Of a DNA stretch of 64,000 nucleotides, positions 15,572-23,851 are shown piece after piece (within the stretch, counting starts at the first letter, position 1; the number at the start of each line of letters is the position of its first letter). Location of the stretch: the NCBI GenBank assembly GCA_041662485.1, contig JBAZSJ010000006.1, forward strand, positions 1-64,000, written 5' to 3'. A model generated the notes under the pieces. That model worked only from the letters and a program-made list of their open reading frames with translations. It made no database searches and was not told where the DNA came from. Made by a program: the position numbers and the translations under genes. This DNA is from Rariglobus sp041662485 (GTDB lineage Bacteria; Verrucomicrobiota; Verrucomicrobiia; Opitutales; Opitutaceae).

Positions 15572-17688
15572 GCTGTTGTTTCCTGGTTAAGGGCGCCCTG
15601 GGCGCAGGGTGCGGTTGTTGGTTTATTCGAACGGCCCGGATTCCGGGCAGAAATAGTGGTGTCCCGTTGCTCGCGCGCCGCGTCCGCGGCGCGGACCAGG
15701 CCCCCCATGTCGAGGATGAGGGCCACGCGCCCGTCGCCCATGATGGTCGCGCCGGAAACGAGCTCGATGTCGCGATAAAACCGGCCGAGCGACTGGATCA
15801 CCGTCTGGTGGTTGCCCAGCACGCGGTCCACGACCAGGCCGACGCGATCATGGCCGTGGCGGGCGATGACGATTTTTTCGACGTCGAGTTCGGCGCCGTT
15901 GAGGGCAAAGGCGTCGCGGAGCCGGACGTAGGGCACGAGTTCGCCGCGAATGGCGACGACGTTGCGGCCGTTGTTGCGGCCCCGGTCGGCGTGCGGAAGC
16001 TCGACGTTTTCGGTGACGACGGACATCGGGACGATGAACTGGTCGCGGCCGATCTCCACGAGAAGCCCGTCGATGATGGCAAGGGTGAGCGGCAGCGTGA
16101 GGGTGAGCGTGGTGCCCTTGCCCACGTCGCTCGTCATTGCGACCTGGCCGCGTAGAGCCTCGAACTGGCGCTTGACGACATCCATGCCGACGCCGCGACC
16201 GGAAACGCTCGTCAACTGCTTGGCCGTGGAAAAGCCGGGGCGAAAAATCAGGTCATACATTTCCCGTTCGGAGAGTTTCGCGTCGGCGGCGATGAGGCCT
16301 TTCTCGACCGCCTTGACGCGGATGGCCTCGGGGTCGAGTCCCTGCCCGTCGTCCGCGATGGTGATGACGACGTTTGAGCCGACGTGCGCGGCGGCCAGGC
16401 GAATGACCCCGCGACGCGGCTTGCCCGCGGCAACGCGCGCTTCGGGCGATTCAATTCCATGGCCGATGCTGTTGCGGATGAGATGGACCAACGGGTCGCC
16501 GAGCTGGTCGAGCACGGTTTTGTCCAGTTCGGTTTCCTCGCCTTCGGTGACGAGGTCGATCTCCTTGCCCAGTTCGGCGGAGAGGTCGTGCACGAGGCGT
16601 TTGAACCGGCTGAACGTGGCCCCGATGGGCATCATGCGAATGCCGAGGACATTGTCCCGCAGTTCGTCCACGAGGCGCTCCAGTTCCTCCACGGGGCCGC
16701 CGAGGTCCGACACATTGGCGCGGGCGGCGACCTGCGACAAACGCGACTGGTTCATCACCAGTTCGCCCACGAGATTCACGAGACGGTCGAGCCGTTCCGC
16801 GGGAACGCGCACGCTGACATCTTTCGCGGCGGGCTTTTTTGCGGGAGCATTGCCAGCCGCAGGAAGCGGAGGCGTTCTTTCGCCCGCGAGATTGTCGGCT
16901 TCACGAGCGGGTGCGGGACCCGGAGCCGGGGCGGCCTGATTTCGGATCGAACCAGCAACCGGCTCGATTCTCAGCTCGCCGCCATCTTCAACAAACATGA
17001 ACACATCCTTGATGGCGTTGAGGCCCTTGTCCGTGGTGAGCGTGATGTCCCACTCGAGATGGCAGCGGTCGGGATGCAGTTGCTCCAGCGAAGGGATGCG
17101 CCCGGCATTGGCGACGACCCGGCAATCGCCGAGCGCCCGCAACTCGTTCAACAGCGCGACGGGATTCGCGCCGGAGATCATCAATTCGGGCGCGGGTCGG
17201 AAATAAATTTGAAAGGTCTTCCGGGACGATTCGTCCGCGGTCACCGCGGACCGCGAAACAGCCGCCGCGTCATGGGCGGAAGCCCCGTTGGGGCGGGCAT
17301 CCTCGGCAGGGGGCAGCAGCGCCGCCAACGACGCGACAATCTCCGCGCCGGCCGAGACGGGAGGCGGCTGGTTGTTCTGCGCCGCCGCGAGCAGGGCCTT
17401 GATCTGATCGCGCGAGCGCAGGATGAGGCCGATGAGTTCTTTGGAAAGGGAGAGACGGCCTTCGCGCGCCTGATCGAGGACCGTTTCGACGTGGTGGGTG
17501 AAGGCGGCCACCGCGTCGAAGCCGAACATGGCCCCGGAGCCTTTCAACGTGTGGAACGCGCGGAAAAGTTCGTTGATGAGATCGTCCGCTTTTTCGTTGG
17601 GGCGGAGTTCGAGCGCGATCTCCTCGATGCGAGTCAACAGGTCTTCCGCTTCGCTCAGGAAAGTCTGGACTGGATTGTGCTGGCTCAT
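15568..17688 (-). CDS. cheA: CheA chemosensory histidine kinase
   Basis: A 706-residue kinase with the CheA domain order. The Hpt domain has FRAFHTLKGSGAMFGF with phospho-acceptor H46. A P2-like middle region spans about residues 150-310, then a proline/alanine linker. Dimerisation helices follow with PAERLDRLVNLVGELVMNQSRLS, then the ATPase domain with G1 IADDGQGLDPE and G2 GRGVGMDVVK, and finally a CheW-like domain. The N box reads HLIRNSIGHGIE: the usual aspartate is glycine 409 (codon at 16462-16464), a one-base change from GAC to GGC that could weaken catalysis. The ATG at 17688 was chosen because the Hpt domain starts right after it and it lies 11 bases past cheY. Confidence 0.95.
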   Translation of the reverse strand: MSQHNPVQTFLSEAEDLLTRIEEIALELRPNEKADDLINELFRAFHTLKGSGAMFGFDAVAAFTHHVETVLDQAREGRLSLSKELIGLILRSRDQIKALLAAAQNNQPPPVSAGAEIVASLAALLPPAEDARPNGASAHDAAAVSRSAVTADESSRKTFQIYFRPAPELMISGANPVALLNELRALGDCRVVANAGRIPSLEQLHPDRCHLEWDITLTTDKGLNAIKDVFMFVEDGGELRIEPVAGSIRNQAAPAPGPAPAREADNLAGERTPPLPAAGNAPAKKPAAKDVSVRVPAERLDRLVNLVGELVMNQSRLSQVAARANVSDLGGPVEELERLVDELRDNVLGIRMMPIGATFSRFKRLVHDLSAELGKEIDLVTEGEETELDKTVLDQLGDPLVHLIRNSIGHGIESPEARVAAGKPRRGVIRLAAAHVGSNVVITIADDGQGLDPEAIRVKAVEKGLIAADAKLSEREMYDLIFRPGFSTAKQLTSVSGRGVGMDVVKRQFEALRGQVAMTSDVGKGTTLTLTLPLTLAIIDGLLVEIGRDQFIVPMSVVTENVELPHADRGRNNGRNVVAIRGELVPYVRLRDAFALNGAELDVEKIVIARHGHDRVGLVVDRVLGNHQTVIQSLGRFYRDIELVSGATIMGDGRVALILDMGGLVRAADAAREQRDTTISARNPGRSNKPTTAPCAQGALNQETTA

Positions 17689-17699
17689 GTCGGACGGGT

Positions 17700-18065
17700 T
17701 CAGGGAAGGAGTTTCCTGGCGACCATGACCAGCTGCTCGGTGCGGAACGGTTTGACGATCCAGCCGCTCGCTCCGGCCGCCCGGCCCTCCTGTTTTCTGG
17801 CGTCCTGCGACTCGGTGGTGAGCATGACGATGGGGATGTATTTGCACTGCGGCAGGGCGCGCACCCGGCGGATCAGCTCGACGCCGTCCATGTTGGGCAT
17901 GTTCAGGTCGGTGATCAGCATGTGCGGAACACCGGCGGTGATCTTGGCCAGCGCGTCCCGTCCATCCACGGCTTCCACCACGTCATAGCCGGCATCGCGC
18001 AGCGTGAAGCTGATCATCTGCCGCATGCTGGCGGAATCGTCCACGGTGAGGATGGTCTTGCCCAT
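17700..18065 (-). CDS. cheY: CheY-type single-domain response regulator
   Basis: A 121-residue receiver with all active-site positions: D9-D10 in TVDDSASMRQM, phospho-acceptor aspartate in LITDLNMPNMDGVEL (about D53), threonine in MLTTES and lysine in VKPF (about K105). It is the expected acceptor of phosphoryl groups from CheA. The ATG at 18065 was chosen because it gives the standard MGKTILTVDD opening and leaves only four bases after the STAS gene. The longer frame would overlap it. There are no flagellar motor genes nearby, so the output could be a distant motor or, with the STAS and RsbT-like genes, a regulatory target. Confidence 0.94.
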   Translation of the reverse strand: MGKTILTVDDSASMRQMISFTLRDAGYDVVEAVDGRDALAKITAGVPHMLITDLNMPNMDGVELIRRVRALPQCKYIPIVMLTTESQDARKQEGRAAGASGWIVKPFRTEQLVMVARKLLP

Positions 18066-18069
18066 AAAA

Positions 18070-18378
18070 TCAGTTGGCGCGCGGCGACCGGGTTTCGGGC
18101 GGCAGACCGAGGAGTTCGCCGCATTTCTCAACGGCCGGAGCCGGGCGGTGAATGACAAACGACTTTCCAAGCTCCACGGCGCTGCGGCGGGCGGCCATCA
18201 GCAGTTGCATGCCCGCGGTATCGCAGGTTGAGACGGCGGCGAGATCCAGCTCGAGTCCGGGCTTGTCCGCGAAATGATTGAGCAGCGCCTCGCGCGCCGC
18301 CTCGACGTTGTAAATGTCCAGATCGCCGGCGAAACAAAGGGTGTTGGAATCCGGCAGTGTCGTGATTTGGAGATTCAT
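18070..18378 (-). CDS. STAS-domain protein (anti-sigma antagonist-like)
   Basis: A 102-residue STAS domain, the fold of SpoIIAA/RsbV/RsbS. Its strand order (MNLQITTLPDSN..., FAGDLDIYNVEAAREALL, LELDLAAVSTCDTAGMQLLMAARRSA) fits the family. The phosphorylatable loop reads CDTAG, with threonine where RsbV has serine. It is the first gene of the chemosensory operon, four bases before cheY. STAS proteins occur at the head of several chemosensory operons, where their role is not well defined. An RsbT-like kinase closes the cluster 14 kb away and could phosphorylate this protein, which is an inference from the families and the shared cluster. Confidence 0.88.
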   Translation of the reverse strand: MNLQITTLPDSNTLCFAGDLDIYNVEAAREALLNHFADKPGLELDLAAVSTCDTAGMQLLMAARRSAVELGKSFVIHRPAPAVEKCGELLGLPPETRSPRAN

Positions 18379-18519
18379 CGCGTTGGAAGCGTTGCAGGTT
18401 GGCCCCTGTTCTGTGTCGGCGCGGCGCGGATGGTCATGATGCGCAACCGGAGACAGGGGGCCGGTTCGGCAGCCGGAATCCAGGGCTGATGGAATCGTCG
18501 CCGGTGAAGATAGGGATTT

Positions 18520-18598
18520 GCGCCATGCGTCCTCAATCGGTCACGCCGGCCAACCCTGTATCGGGAAAAATCCCCGTTTCGGTAAGGGAAACCCTTGC
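18520..18598 (-). promoter_or_regulatory. Repeated chemosensory promoter-like element, copy B
   Basis: The second copy of the element at 10404-10481, upstream of the STAS-cheY-cheA operon. It has the same order on the minus strand: GCAAGGGTTTCCCTTACC, then GATACAGGGTTG, a diverged spacer, CCGATTGA and CGCATGGCGC. In this copy the ATG (18526-18524) opens only a 30-codon frame that stops at 18434, before the STAS start at 18378. I do not call that frame a gene. The remaining bases between here and 18378 hold nothing I can recognise. Confidence 0.6.
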
Positions 18599-18654
18599 CG
18601 CGCCGCCGCACGTTGCGTCACCAACGGGGCGCGCTCGGGTTCTCGACGCTCGCG

Positions 18655-19311
18655 TCAGGCAACCGCCAGACCGATGCGGATCGCGTGGCGCACCAGTTCC
18701 GCCGGGCTGTCGCAATCGTAGCGCTTCATCAGCCGCGACCGGTAGGTTTCGACCGTCTTCACGTTAAGCTGAAGTTCGGCGGCGATTTCTTTGTTCCGAA
18801 GTCCTTTGACGATCAACTCCAGCACCTGGCCTTCCCTCAACGGCAAGGCGTCCCGGATTCTTTCGGAGGTCGCGGCCATGGCCGCTGAGGCGGGCCGCAC
18901 CCCTTCGCCGCTCGCGGTCAATAGTTCGGCGCCGCCCCGGATGTCACTCTCCAGGATTAGACGAACGGCCGTCAGGAGTTCGTCGGCGGCACGTGTTTTC
19001 ACGAGATATCCTTGGGCACCTGCGTCTATGGCCTCGGCCGCAACTTTGCTCGCCACATGTCCGGTAAGCACAAGGATTTTTATGGAGGGAAATCCCGCGC
19101 GTATGCGTCTGGTAAGCGCGATACCGCTGCCATCGGGCAGATCCACGTCCATCAGCACCAGGTCGGGCTGGAGCTCTCCGGTCAAACGCCAGGCCGTTGT
19201 GCAATCGCCGCACACGCCTACCACCTCGACCCCCGTGAAAGTCTCCATCATCAGGCGCAACGCGTCGCACATCATCGGATGGTCATCAACAATGAGTATG
19301 CGTTTGGCCAT
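18655..19311 (-). CDS. NarL/FixJ-family response regulator
   Basis: A 218-residue two-domain regulator. The receiver (residues 1-120) has D9-D10, phospho-acceptor D55 (LMDVDLPDGSG), threonine in LTGH and lysine in LVKT. The C-terminal LuxR-type helix-turn-helix (about 155-212) contains LPLREGQVLELIVKGLRNKEIAAELQLNVKTVETYRSRLMKRY, with the family's signature spacing. It lies upstream of the chemosensory operon on the same strand, separated by 276 bases that include repeat element B. A role in controlling that operon is possible but not shown. The cognate kinase is not adjacent; the PAS kinase of the cluster is a candidate. Confidence 0.93.
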   Translation of the reverse strand: MAKRILIVDDHPMMCDALRLMMETFTGVEVVGVCGDCTTAWRLTGELQPDLVLMDVDLPDGSGIALTRRIRAGFPSIKILVLTGHVASKVAAEAIDAGAQGYLVKTRAADELLTAVRLILESDIRGGAELLTASGEGVRPASAAMAATSERIRDALPLREGQVLELIVKGLRNKEIAAELQLNVKTVETYRSRLMKRYDCDSPAELVRHAIRIGLAVA

Positions 19312-19637
19312 AAAACGCGTGAATTACCCGCCCCCGTCGTCGAGAGTCAAGCATGCGATCGCAAATGATTTGGTGCATGCCGGCTGTCTTGCCGGCCATA
19401 AGTAATCTATAAATCTTCCGAACGGGGCGATGAATCGGACCTATTTTGAGCGAGATACTTATTCCAAGTCGCATTCAAGATGAGCCTATCTCCACGCAAA
19501 ATTTCCTGAGCTGACCCTCAGGGCCACGTCTGAAATGTAGCCCGCTGAGTGAGCAGAGGTATCCGAGTCGGGCTCAGCTTGAACGCAAACTGGAATTGCA
19601 AGAACGAAGGCCGGAAGCAACCCGTTAACCGGCGCCT
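19312..19637. other. 326-base intergenic region, no gene seen
   Basis: This stretch lies between the 3' end of the SpoU-type gene and the start of the response regulator. It is less GC-rich than its surroundings. It holds two small hairpins, GCCGGC-TGTCTT-GCCGGC at 19379-19396 and CCTGAG-N6-CTCAGG at 19505-19522. On the minus strand the second is followed by AAATTTTG and could be a weak terminator for the methyltransferase. I see no convincing small gene or structured RNA. Confidence 0.5.
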
Positions 19638-20378
19638 TCAAGCCCGCCCCGCCAGCAGCGCATGGATCAACACCGCGCCCGCCACCGACACGTTGAGCGA
19701 TTCCACGCGCCCGCTTCCGGGAATCGTCACCAACCGCGTGCACGCACGCTCCACCTCGGGCGCGAGCCCGTGTTCCTCGTTGCCCAGCACCAGCGCCACC
19801 GGCCTGGCCGGCCCCGCCAGCGCCACCGGCTTGCCGCCGCGCGCCGCCGCGCCCGCCACGTCGTAGCCGGCTTTCACAAGCTGCTTAGCCAACGCCGCGA
19901 GGTCCGGCACGAGCCATACCGTCACCTGCTCAAGCCCTCCCTCCGACACACGAAACGCCGCCTCGCCCGGAAGCGCCGCCTGCGGATGCGCCGGGATGAT
20001 GATATGCTCCACGCCAAAAAAAGCCGCCGTCCGCGCGATCGCGCCGAGATTGTGCGCGTTGCCGATCCGGTCGAGCAGCACGAGCGGCGTGCGCTGCGCC
20101 GACCAACGGCCGATCATCGCCGCATCCGGCGCGCGCAGCTTCGGCGCGTCGATGACCGCCACGATTCCGCCGTGGTGGACGCTTCCCGCGATCTTCTCCA
20201 GCTCCGCCGGCGGCACGCAGCGATACACTTTCCTCGCTGCGGCGAGCGCCTTGCAGATCGCGCCGATCTTCCTCCCGGTCGCCTCGTCGAAAAACAGCCG
20301 CTTGATCGACGCCGGCTCGCGTTCGAAACGCGAACGCACCGCCACCAGACCGCACAAATTGAGCTCGGGGGATTTCAC
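19638..20378 (-). CDS. SpoU/TrmH-family RNA 2'-O-methyltransferase
   Basis: A 246-residue SPOUT methyltransferase that methylates the ribose 2'-hydroxyl of rRNA or tRNA using S-adenosylmethionine. An N-terminal substrate-binding region (about residues 8-75) is followed by the knotted domain. The three family motifs are visible: LLDRIGNAHNLGAIARTAAFFG (motif 1), ALVLGNEEHGLAPEVERA (motif 2) and VTIPGSGRVESLNVSVAGAVLIH (motif 3). The first ATG fits the usual start. Its neighbours do not suggest a role; this looks like a housekeeping gene between two accessory regions. Whether it acts on 23S rRNA (RlmB-like) or another RNA cannot be decided from the sequence alone. Confidence 0.92.
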   Translation of the reverse strand: MKSPELNLCGLVAVRSRFEREPASIKRLFFDEATGRKIGAICKALAAARKVYRCVPPAELEKIAGSVHHGGIVAVIDAPKLRAPDAAMIGRWSAQRTPLVLLDRIGNAHNLGAIARTAAFFGVEHIIIPAHPQAALPGEAAFRVSEGGLEQVTVWLVPDLAALAKQLVKAGYDVAGAAARGGKPVALAGPARPVALVLGNEEHGLAPEVERACTRLVTIPGSGRVESLNVSVAGAVLIHALLAGRA

Positions 20379-20496
20379 GCCGCGATGCTGGCGCGCCCCG
20401 ATGCGGTTTGTCGAGCGAACGCCCGCCGGCGAACATTCGGCAAGGTTGACGCTTAAAACGCTTCGGCGTCAGCATCCCGCCAAGGTCGTCCCCTTT

Positions 20497-21573
20497 ATGC
20501 CCCGCCGCATCACTCTCCGAGACATCGCCACCGCGGCCGAGGTGGACATTTCCACCGTGAGCCGCGCCCTGCGCAACAGTCCCAGCGTGCGCTCCGACAC
20601 CCGCGCCCTGATCCAAAAAGCCGCGTCGGACCTCGGCTACATACCCGATCCGGCCATGTCGGCGCTGGTCGCCTACCGGAAAGGCGTCCGGACATCGTCC
20701 TATCAATCCACCATCGCCTGGCTCGACAACTGGCGCGTGCGCGGCGAACTGCGCAAGATCGAGGCGTTCGACGAATATTTCGTGGGCGCGGCCGAGCGCG
20801 CCGCCCGGTTTGGCTACAAGCTGGACGAGTTCCCCCTGAGGTCCAAGGGCCTCACGCCCGGCCGCCTGGGGGCCATCCTGCGCGCGCGAAACATCCGGGG
20901 GATCATCGTCGCCCCTCAACAGCACGACGGCGAAAAGCTCGGCTTCGACTTCGCCGATTTTTCCGCCGTCGCCCTCGGCTACAGCCTGCGTCCCGCATCG
21001 CTGCACGTCGTCACCAACCACCAGTTTCTCTCGGCGACGCTCGCCATGAGCCGGCTTCGCGCCCTCGGCTACCGCCGCATCGGCCTCTATCTCTACGCCG
21101 ACTGGGACCTCAAGGTGAACGAGGGCTACAGTTCCGGCTTCCTCTCCGCCCAAAAACACGTCGCCAAGAAAAACCGTATCGCTCCGTTCCTCCACGACGT
21201 CCCCGAGTCCGCCCCCGAAAACATCATCTCCGACGCATTCCGCGCCTGGGTCGGGCGTGCGCGGCCCGACGCGATCATCAGCCAGGGACTCTCCGACAAG
21301 CTGGGCGACTGGCTGAAACCCCTCGGCCTTCGCGTGCCCCGCGACATCGGCATCGCCGACCTGAGCACCCCCTCCGACAAGCCCGACGTCACCGGCATCT
21401 ACCAAAACAACCGCCGCATCGGCGCCACCGCCGTCGATCTGGTCGTCGGCATGATTCAGCGCAACGAGCGCGGCCTGCCCGATACCCTTCTCTACACGTT
21501 GGTTGACGGCATCTGGCGTCCCGGAAAAACCGTGCGCACGATCGTTTCCGATCCGGCTCGCGCGCCAATCTAG
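20497..21573 (+). CDS. LacI-family regulator of the first glycan cassette
   Basis: A 358-residue LacI-type regulator. The N-terminal helix-turn-helix reads ITLRDIATAAEVDISTVSRALRNS. The hinge that follows is YIPDPAMSALVAYRK rather than the usual PNxxARxL, so the residues that normally insert into the operator centre differ. The sugar-binding-like domain continues to the C-terminus with the typical LGYRRIGLYL strand and a YQNNRRIGATAVDLVVGMIQRNERG segment. The ATG at 20497 gives the conserved start; the frame is open further upstream but runs antisense to the methyltransferase gene. It is very similar to the LacI at 33090. It stands 74 bases before the first pseudopilin operon and probably controls it. 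Confidence 0.9.
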   Translation: MPRRITLRDIATAAEVDISTVSRALRNSPSVRSDTRALIQKAASDLGYIPDPAMSALVAYRKGVRTSSYQSTIAWLDNWRVRGELRKIEAFDEYFVGAAERAARFGYKLDEFPLRSKGLTPGRLGAILRARNIRGIIVAPQQHDGEKLGFDFADFSAVALGYSLRPASLHVVTNHQFLSATLAMSRLRALGYRRIGLYLYADWDLKVNEGYSSGFLSAQKHVAKKNRIAPFLHDVPESAPENIISDAFRAWVGRARPDAIISQGLSDKLGDWLKPLGLRVPRDIGIADLSTPSDKPDVTGIYQNNRRIGATAVDLVVGMIQRNERGLPDTLLYTLVDGIWRPGKTVRTIVSDPARAPI

Positions 21574-21588
21574 GAAGCCTCGCGTGAA

Positions 21589-21612
21589 GGAAATCCAATA
21601 AATTGGATTTCC
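21589..21612 (+). promoter_or_regulatory. 24-base palindrome before the first pseudopilin operon
   Basis: An 11-bp perfect inverted repeat (21589-21599 with 21602-21612) with two central adenines. Its inner 14 bases, TCCAATAAATTGGA at 21594-21607, resemble the TTCAAYARYTNGAA palindromes found upstream of other operons here, with TCC/GGA in place of TTC/GAA. It ends 35 bases before the pseudopilin ATG. It could be an operator for the LacI protein just upstream or a terminator for its gene, though no T tract follows. Confidence 0.55.
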
Positions 21613-21647
21613 CCGCGCTGTCCCGTGCGGACGACCTCGGCTAGGTT

Positions 21648-22472
21648 ATGCGCATGGGTTACCCCGCTCACCGCAAAACGCCCCGCCCCGGCGATAAAAA
21701 GGACCGTGCATTTACCCTCATCGAGCTGTTGGCCGTGATCGCCATCATCGGCGTGCTCGCGGGCCTCCTGATCGGCGGCATCTCAAAGATCCGCGACGCC
21801 GCCCGCCGGACCCAATGCGCCAGCAATCTCCGCCAGATCGGCGCCGCCTTCCAGCTCTACGCCGCCGATAACCGCGGACTGTTTCCAGCGGCACGATTGC
21901 TGAGGGAGTCCGAAATGCCCGCGCCTTATACCAAGTTGAATCCCCCGCTCTGGGCCAACCTCACGCTCGAGAATTGGCAGGTCGAAATCAGCCGCTACAT
22001 CACCCGCGAGCAAAGCATCGGCCAGATCAAAAATACCGGGGCCGGGTCCAACATCGCCCACTGCCCGTCCTTCGACCTGTTTTTCCCGGACATCTCCAAG
22101 CTGACCTCCGTCAGCAATCTCAGCACTTCCGGCTACGGCATGAACGTGAACCTCAACGTGGGGGGTTCCAATTACCAATCCGGCAACTGGACGAACAGCA
22201 CCAGCCGCCGGTTCCCCGCCGTGCTCCTCAACAATCCCGCCAAGACCATTCTCGTCGGCGACAGCAGCAATTATTATATCAACAGCTCATATCCCGGCAG
22301 CTGGGCGGTCGCCACCAACACCAGCCCCACCGATCCCGTCGGCCAGCCCGACGGCTACCTGTATGGCGCGCCCAAACGCCACGGCGCCACCGCGAACTAT
22401 CTCTATGGCGACGGCCATGTCTCCGCCCTGACTTTCGACGCCTCCAATGAGGCCGCCTCCTTTCACCCCTGA
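21648..22472 (+). CDS. Type IV pilin-like secreted protein (H-X9-DG type)
   Basis: A 274-residue pseudopilin. A basic leader ends at the prepilin peptidase site RA|FTLIELLAVIAIIGVLAGLLIGG, where cleavage and N-methylation would leave a long hydrophobic helix. The C-terminal part ends with KRHGATANYLYGDGHV, the H-X9-DG motif of the large DUF1559-related pilin group common in Verrucomicrobiota and Planctomycetota. Two cysteines (TQCASN and AHCPS) are conserved with the paralogues at 34457 and 35588. The gene ends five bases before the NodB-like gene, so both are one operon. Its job is unknown. The constant pairing with secreted polysaccharide enzymes suggests a surface or secretion role rather than a motility pilus. 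Confidence 0.88.
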   Translation: MRMGYPAHRKTPRPGDKKDRAFTLIELLAVIAIIGVLAGLLIGGISKIRDAARRTQCASNLRQIGAAFQLYAADNRGLFPAARLLRESEMPAPYTKLNPPLWANLTLENWQVEISRYITREQSIGQIKNTGAGSNIAHCPSFDLFFPDISKLTSVSNLSTSGYGMNVNLNVGGSNYQSGNWTNSTSRRFPAVLLNNPAKTILVGDSSNYYINSSYPGSWAVATNTSPTDPVGQPDGYLYGAPKRHGATANYLYGDGHVSALTFDASNEAASFHP

Positions 22473-22477
22473 TCCCG

Positions 22478-23797
22478 ATGACGAGACCCCGCGCCCATCT
22501 TCTCGCCGCTCTCTTCGCCCTGCTGATCCCGGCGGCGGTCGCCGCTCCGATCACCCTCCCCAATCCCGGCTTCGAACAGGAGTTCGCCGACTGGACCGTC
22601 TATGAAAACGACGCCCCCATGAGCACCGCGACGGCCTCGGCCGCCCATCAGGGGAAACTCGGGCTGCGTATCCACGACACCGATTCAAAACTGGGCTCCA
22701 GCGTCGAGAGCACGCCCCTGCCCGCCGTCCCCGGACGCTCCTATCGCGTCAGTCTTTATGCCCGCTCTCCCGGCGCCACCAACGGCTGTGGTGTCTACCT
22801 CCGCTTCCGTAACGATCTTCAGCGCCTCATTCCCACTCCCACGGGCACGGCATCCATCCCCGCCCACGCCTCCGACTGGACCGCCCTCGAATTTGAAACG
22901 GTCGCCCCCGCCGACGCCGCCAGCATCGCGGTGTGGATACATTCCTACAGCACCACCACCGGCATCTGGGAGGTTGACGACATCCAACTCGCTGAACTCG
23001 ACGGCCCCGGCGGCGCTCCCGTCGCTTCCACTGCGGCCGCCACCTCCGTCGCAGCCTCCAAACCTGCGGCCGCTCTCGCCCCGCTGCCGCCGCTGCCCGC
23101 TTCCCCCCCCGTGATCGTCCTCAAGCTCGACGACCTTGTCAGCACACGCGACGGCAACGTCGTTCCACGCTGGAAACGCATCACCGACTTCGCCCTCGAA
23201 CGCAAAATCAAGCTCTCCATCGGCATCATCGCCGACTCCCTCGAAGGCGACAAACCCGCCTACTTTTCCTACATCAAAGATCTCCAAAAAACCGGCCTCT
23301 TCGAGTTCTGGTTCCACGGCTACGACCACAAGGCTTGGAAGGAAGGCGACCGCAACGTCAGCGAGTTCCAGGGCCCGTCCTACGAACAGCAGAAAGACCA
23401 CTTCGTCCGCTCCCAGGTTCTCGCCCGCGCGAAGCTGGGCTTTTCGTTCACCACCTTCGGATCGCCGTTCAACGTCTCCGACGCCAACACCGCCCGCGTC
23501 CTCGCCGAGGATGCCAACATCAAGGTCTGGCTCTACGGCGACCGCGCCAATCCCGCCGGAAAAACCGTCCTTGATCGCGTCGGCGCCGTCAGCATCGAGC
23601 AGCCCCTCTTCGTGCCCAACCCGGCAAAGTTCATCGAAGGCTACGCGAAGAACGCCGGCGGACGCCGGTTCTACGTCCTCCAAGGTCACCCCGCGCAATG
23701 GGACGACGCCCGCTGGGCCGAGTTCGTGAAGCTCGTGGATTACCTCCTGCAAAACCACATCCCCGTCGTCACCCCGACCGAAGCCGCCGCCCTGTAG
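22478..23797 (+). CDS. Secreted carbohydrate-binding / NodB-like deacetylase
   Basis: A 439-residue exported protein. A signal peptide (about residues 1-23, ending AAVAA) precedes a beta-sandwich module of the CBM4/9 type (about 24-175), then a proline/alanine linker. The C-terminal catalytic domain (about 210-439) resembles polysaccharide deacetylases. VIVLKLDDL supplies the D218-D219 pair and FWFHGYDH supplies H280-x3-H284, the expected metal ligands of NodB enzymes. Later motifs are FTTFGSPFN and FYVLQGHPAQWDDARWAEF. The protein would remove acetyl groups from a polysaccharide at the cell surface; the substrate is unknown. Paralogues are the gene at 36357 and the C-terminal domain of the gene at 56979. 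The stop codon TAG lies inside a REP hairpin. Confidence 0.8.
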   Translation: MTRPRAHLLAALFALLIPAAVAAPITLPNPGFEQEFADWTVYENDAPMSTATASAAHQGKLGLRIHDTDSKLGSSVESTPLPAVPGRSYRVSLYARSPGATNGCGVYLRFRNDLQRLIPTPTGTASIPAHASDWTALEFETVAPADAASIAVWIHSYSTTTGIWEVDDIQLAELDGPGGAPVASTAAATSVAASKPAAALAPLPPLPASPPVIVLKLDDLVSTRDGNVVPRWKRITDFALERKIKLSIGIIADSLEGDKPAYFSYIKDLQKTGLFEFWFHGYDHKAWKEGDRNVSEFQGPSYEQQKDHFVRSQVLARAKLGFSFTTFGSPFNVSDANTARVLAEDANIKVWLYGDRANPAGKTVLDRVGAVSIEQPLFVPNPAKFIEGYAKNAGGRRFYVLQGHPAQWDDARWAEFVKLVDYLLQNHIPVVTPTEAAAL

Positions 23798-23814
23798 GGC
23801 TGGCGCTCGCGCCA
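23794..23814 (+). repeat. Single REP hairpin overlapping a stop codon
   Basis: GTAG followed by GGCTGGCGCTCGCGCCA, a TGGCGC-TC-GCGCCA hairpin with the GTAG foot typical of REP elements. The TAG of the foot is also the stop codon of the NodB-like gene. The core is nearly the same as the paired element at 48689-48762 (TGGCGC-TT-GCGCCA). Confidence 0.65.
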
Positions 23815-23851
23815 CGCCTTCCGTCTTTCCCGTCCCCATACCCCACACCCC

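Noticed and set aside
18434..18526. A 30-codon frame starting at the ATG of repeat element B
   Set aside because: It is too short and has no homologue in the other copy, where the same ATG opens a different protein. It may be a by-product of the repeated element.
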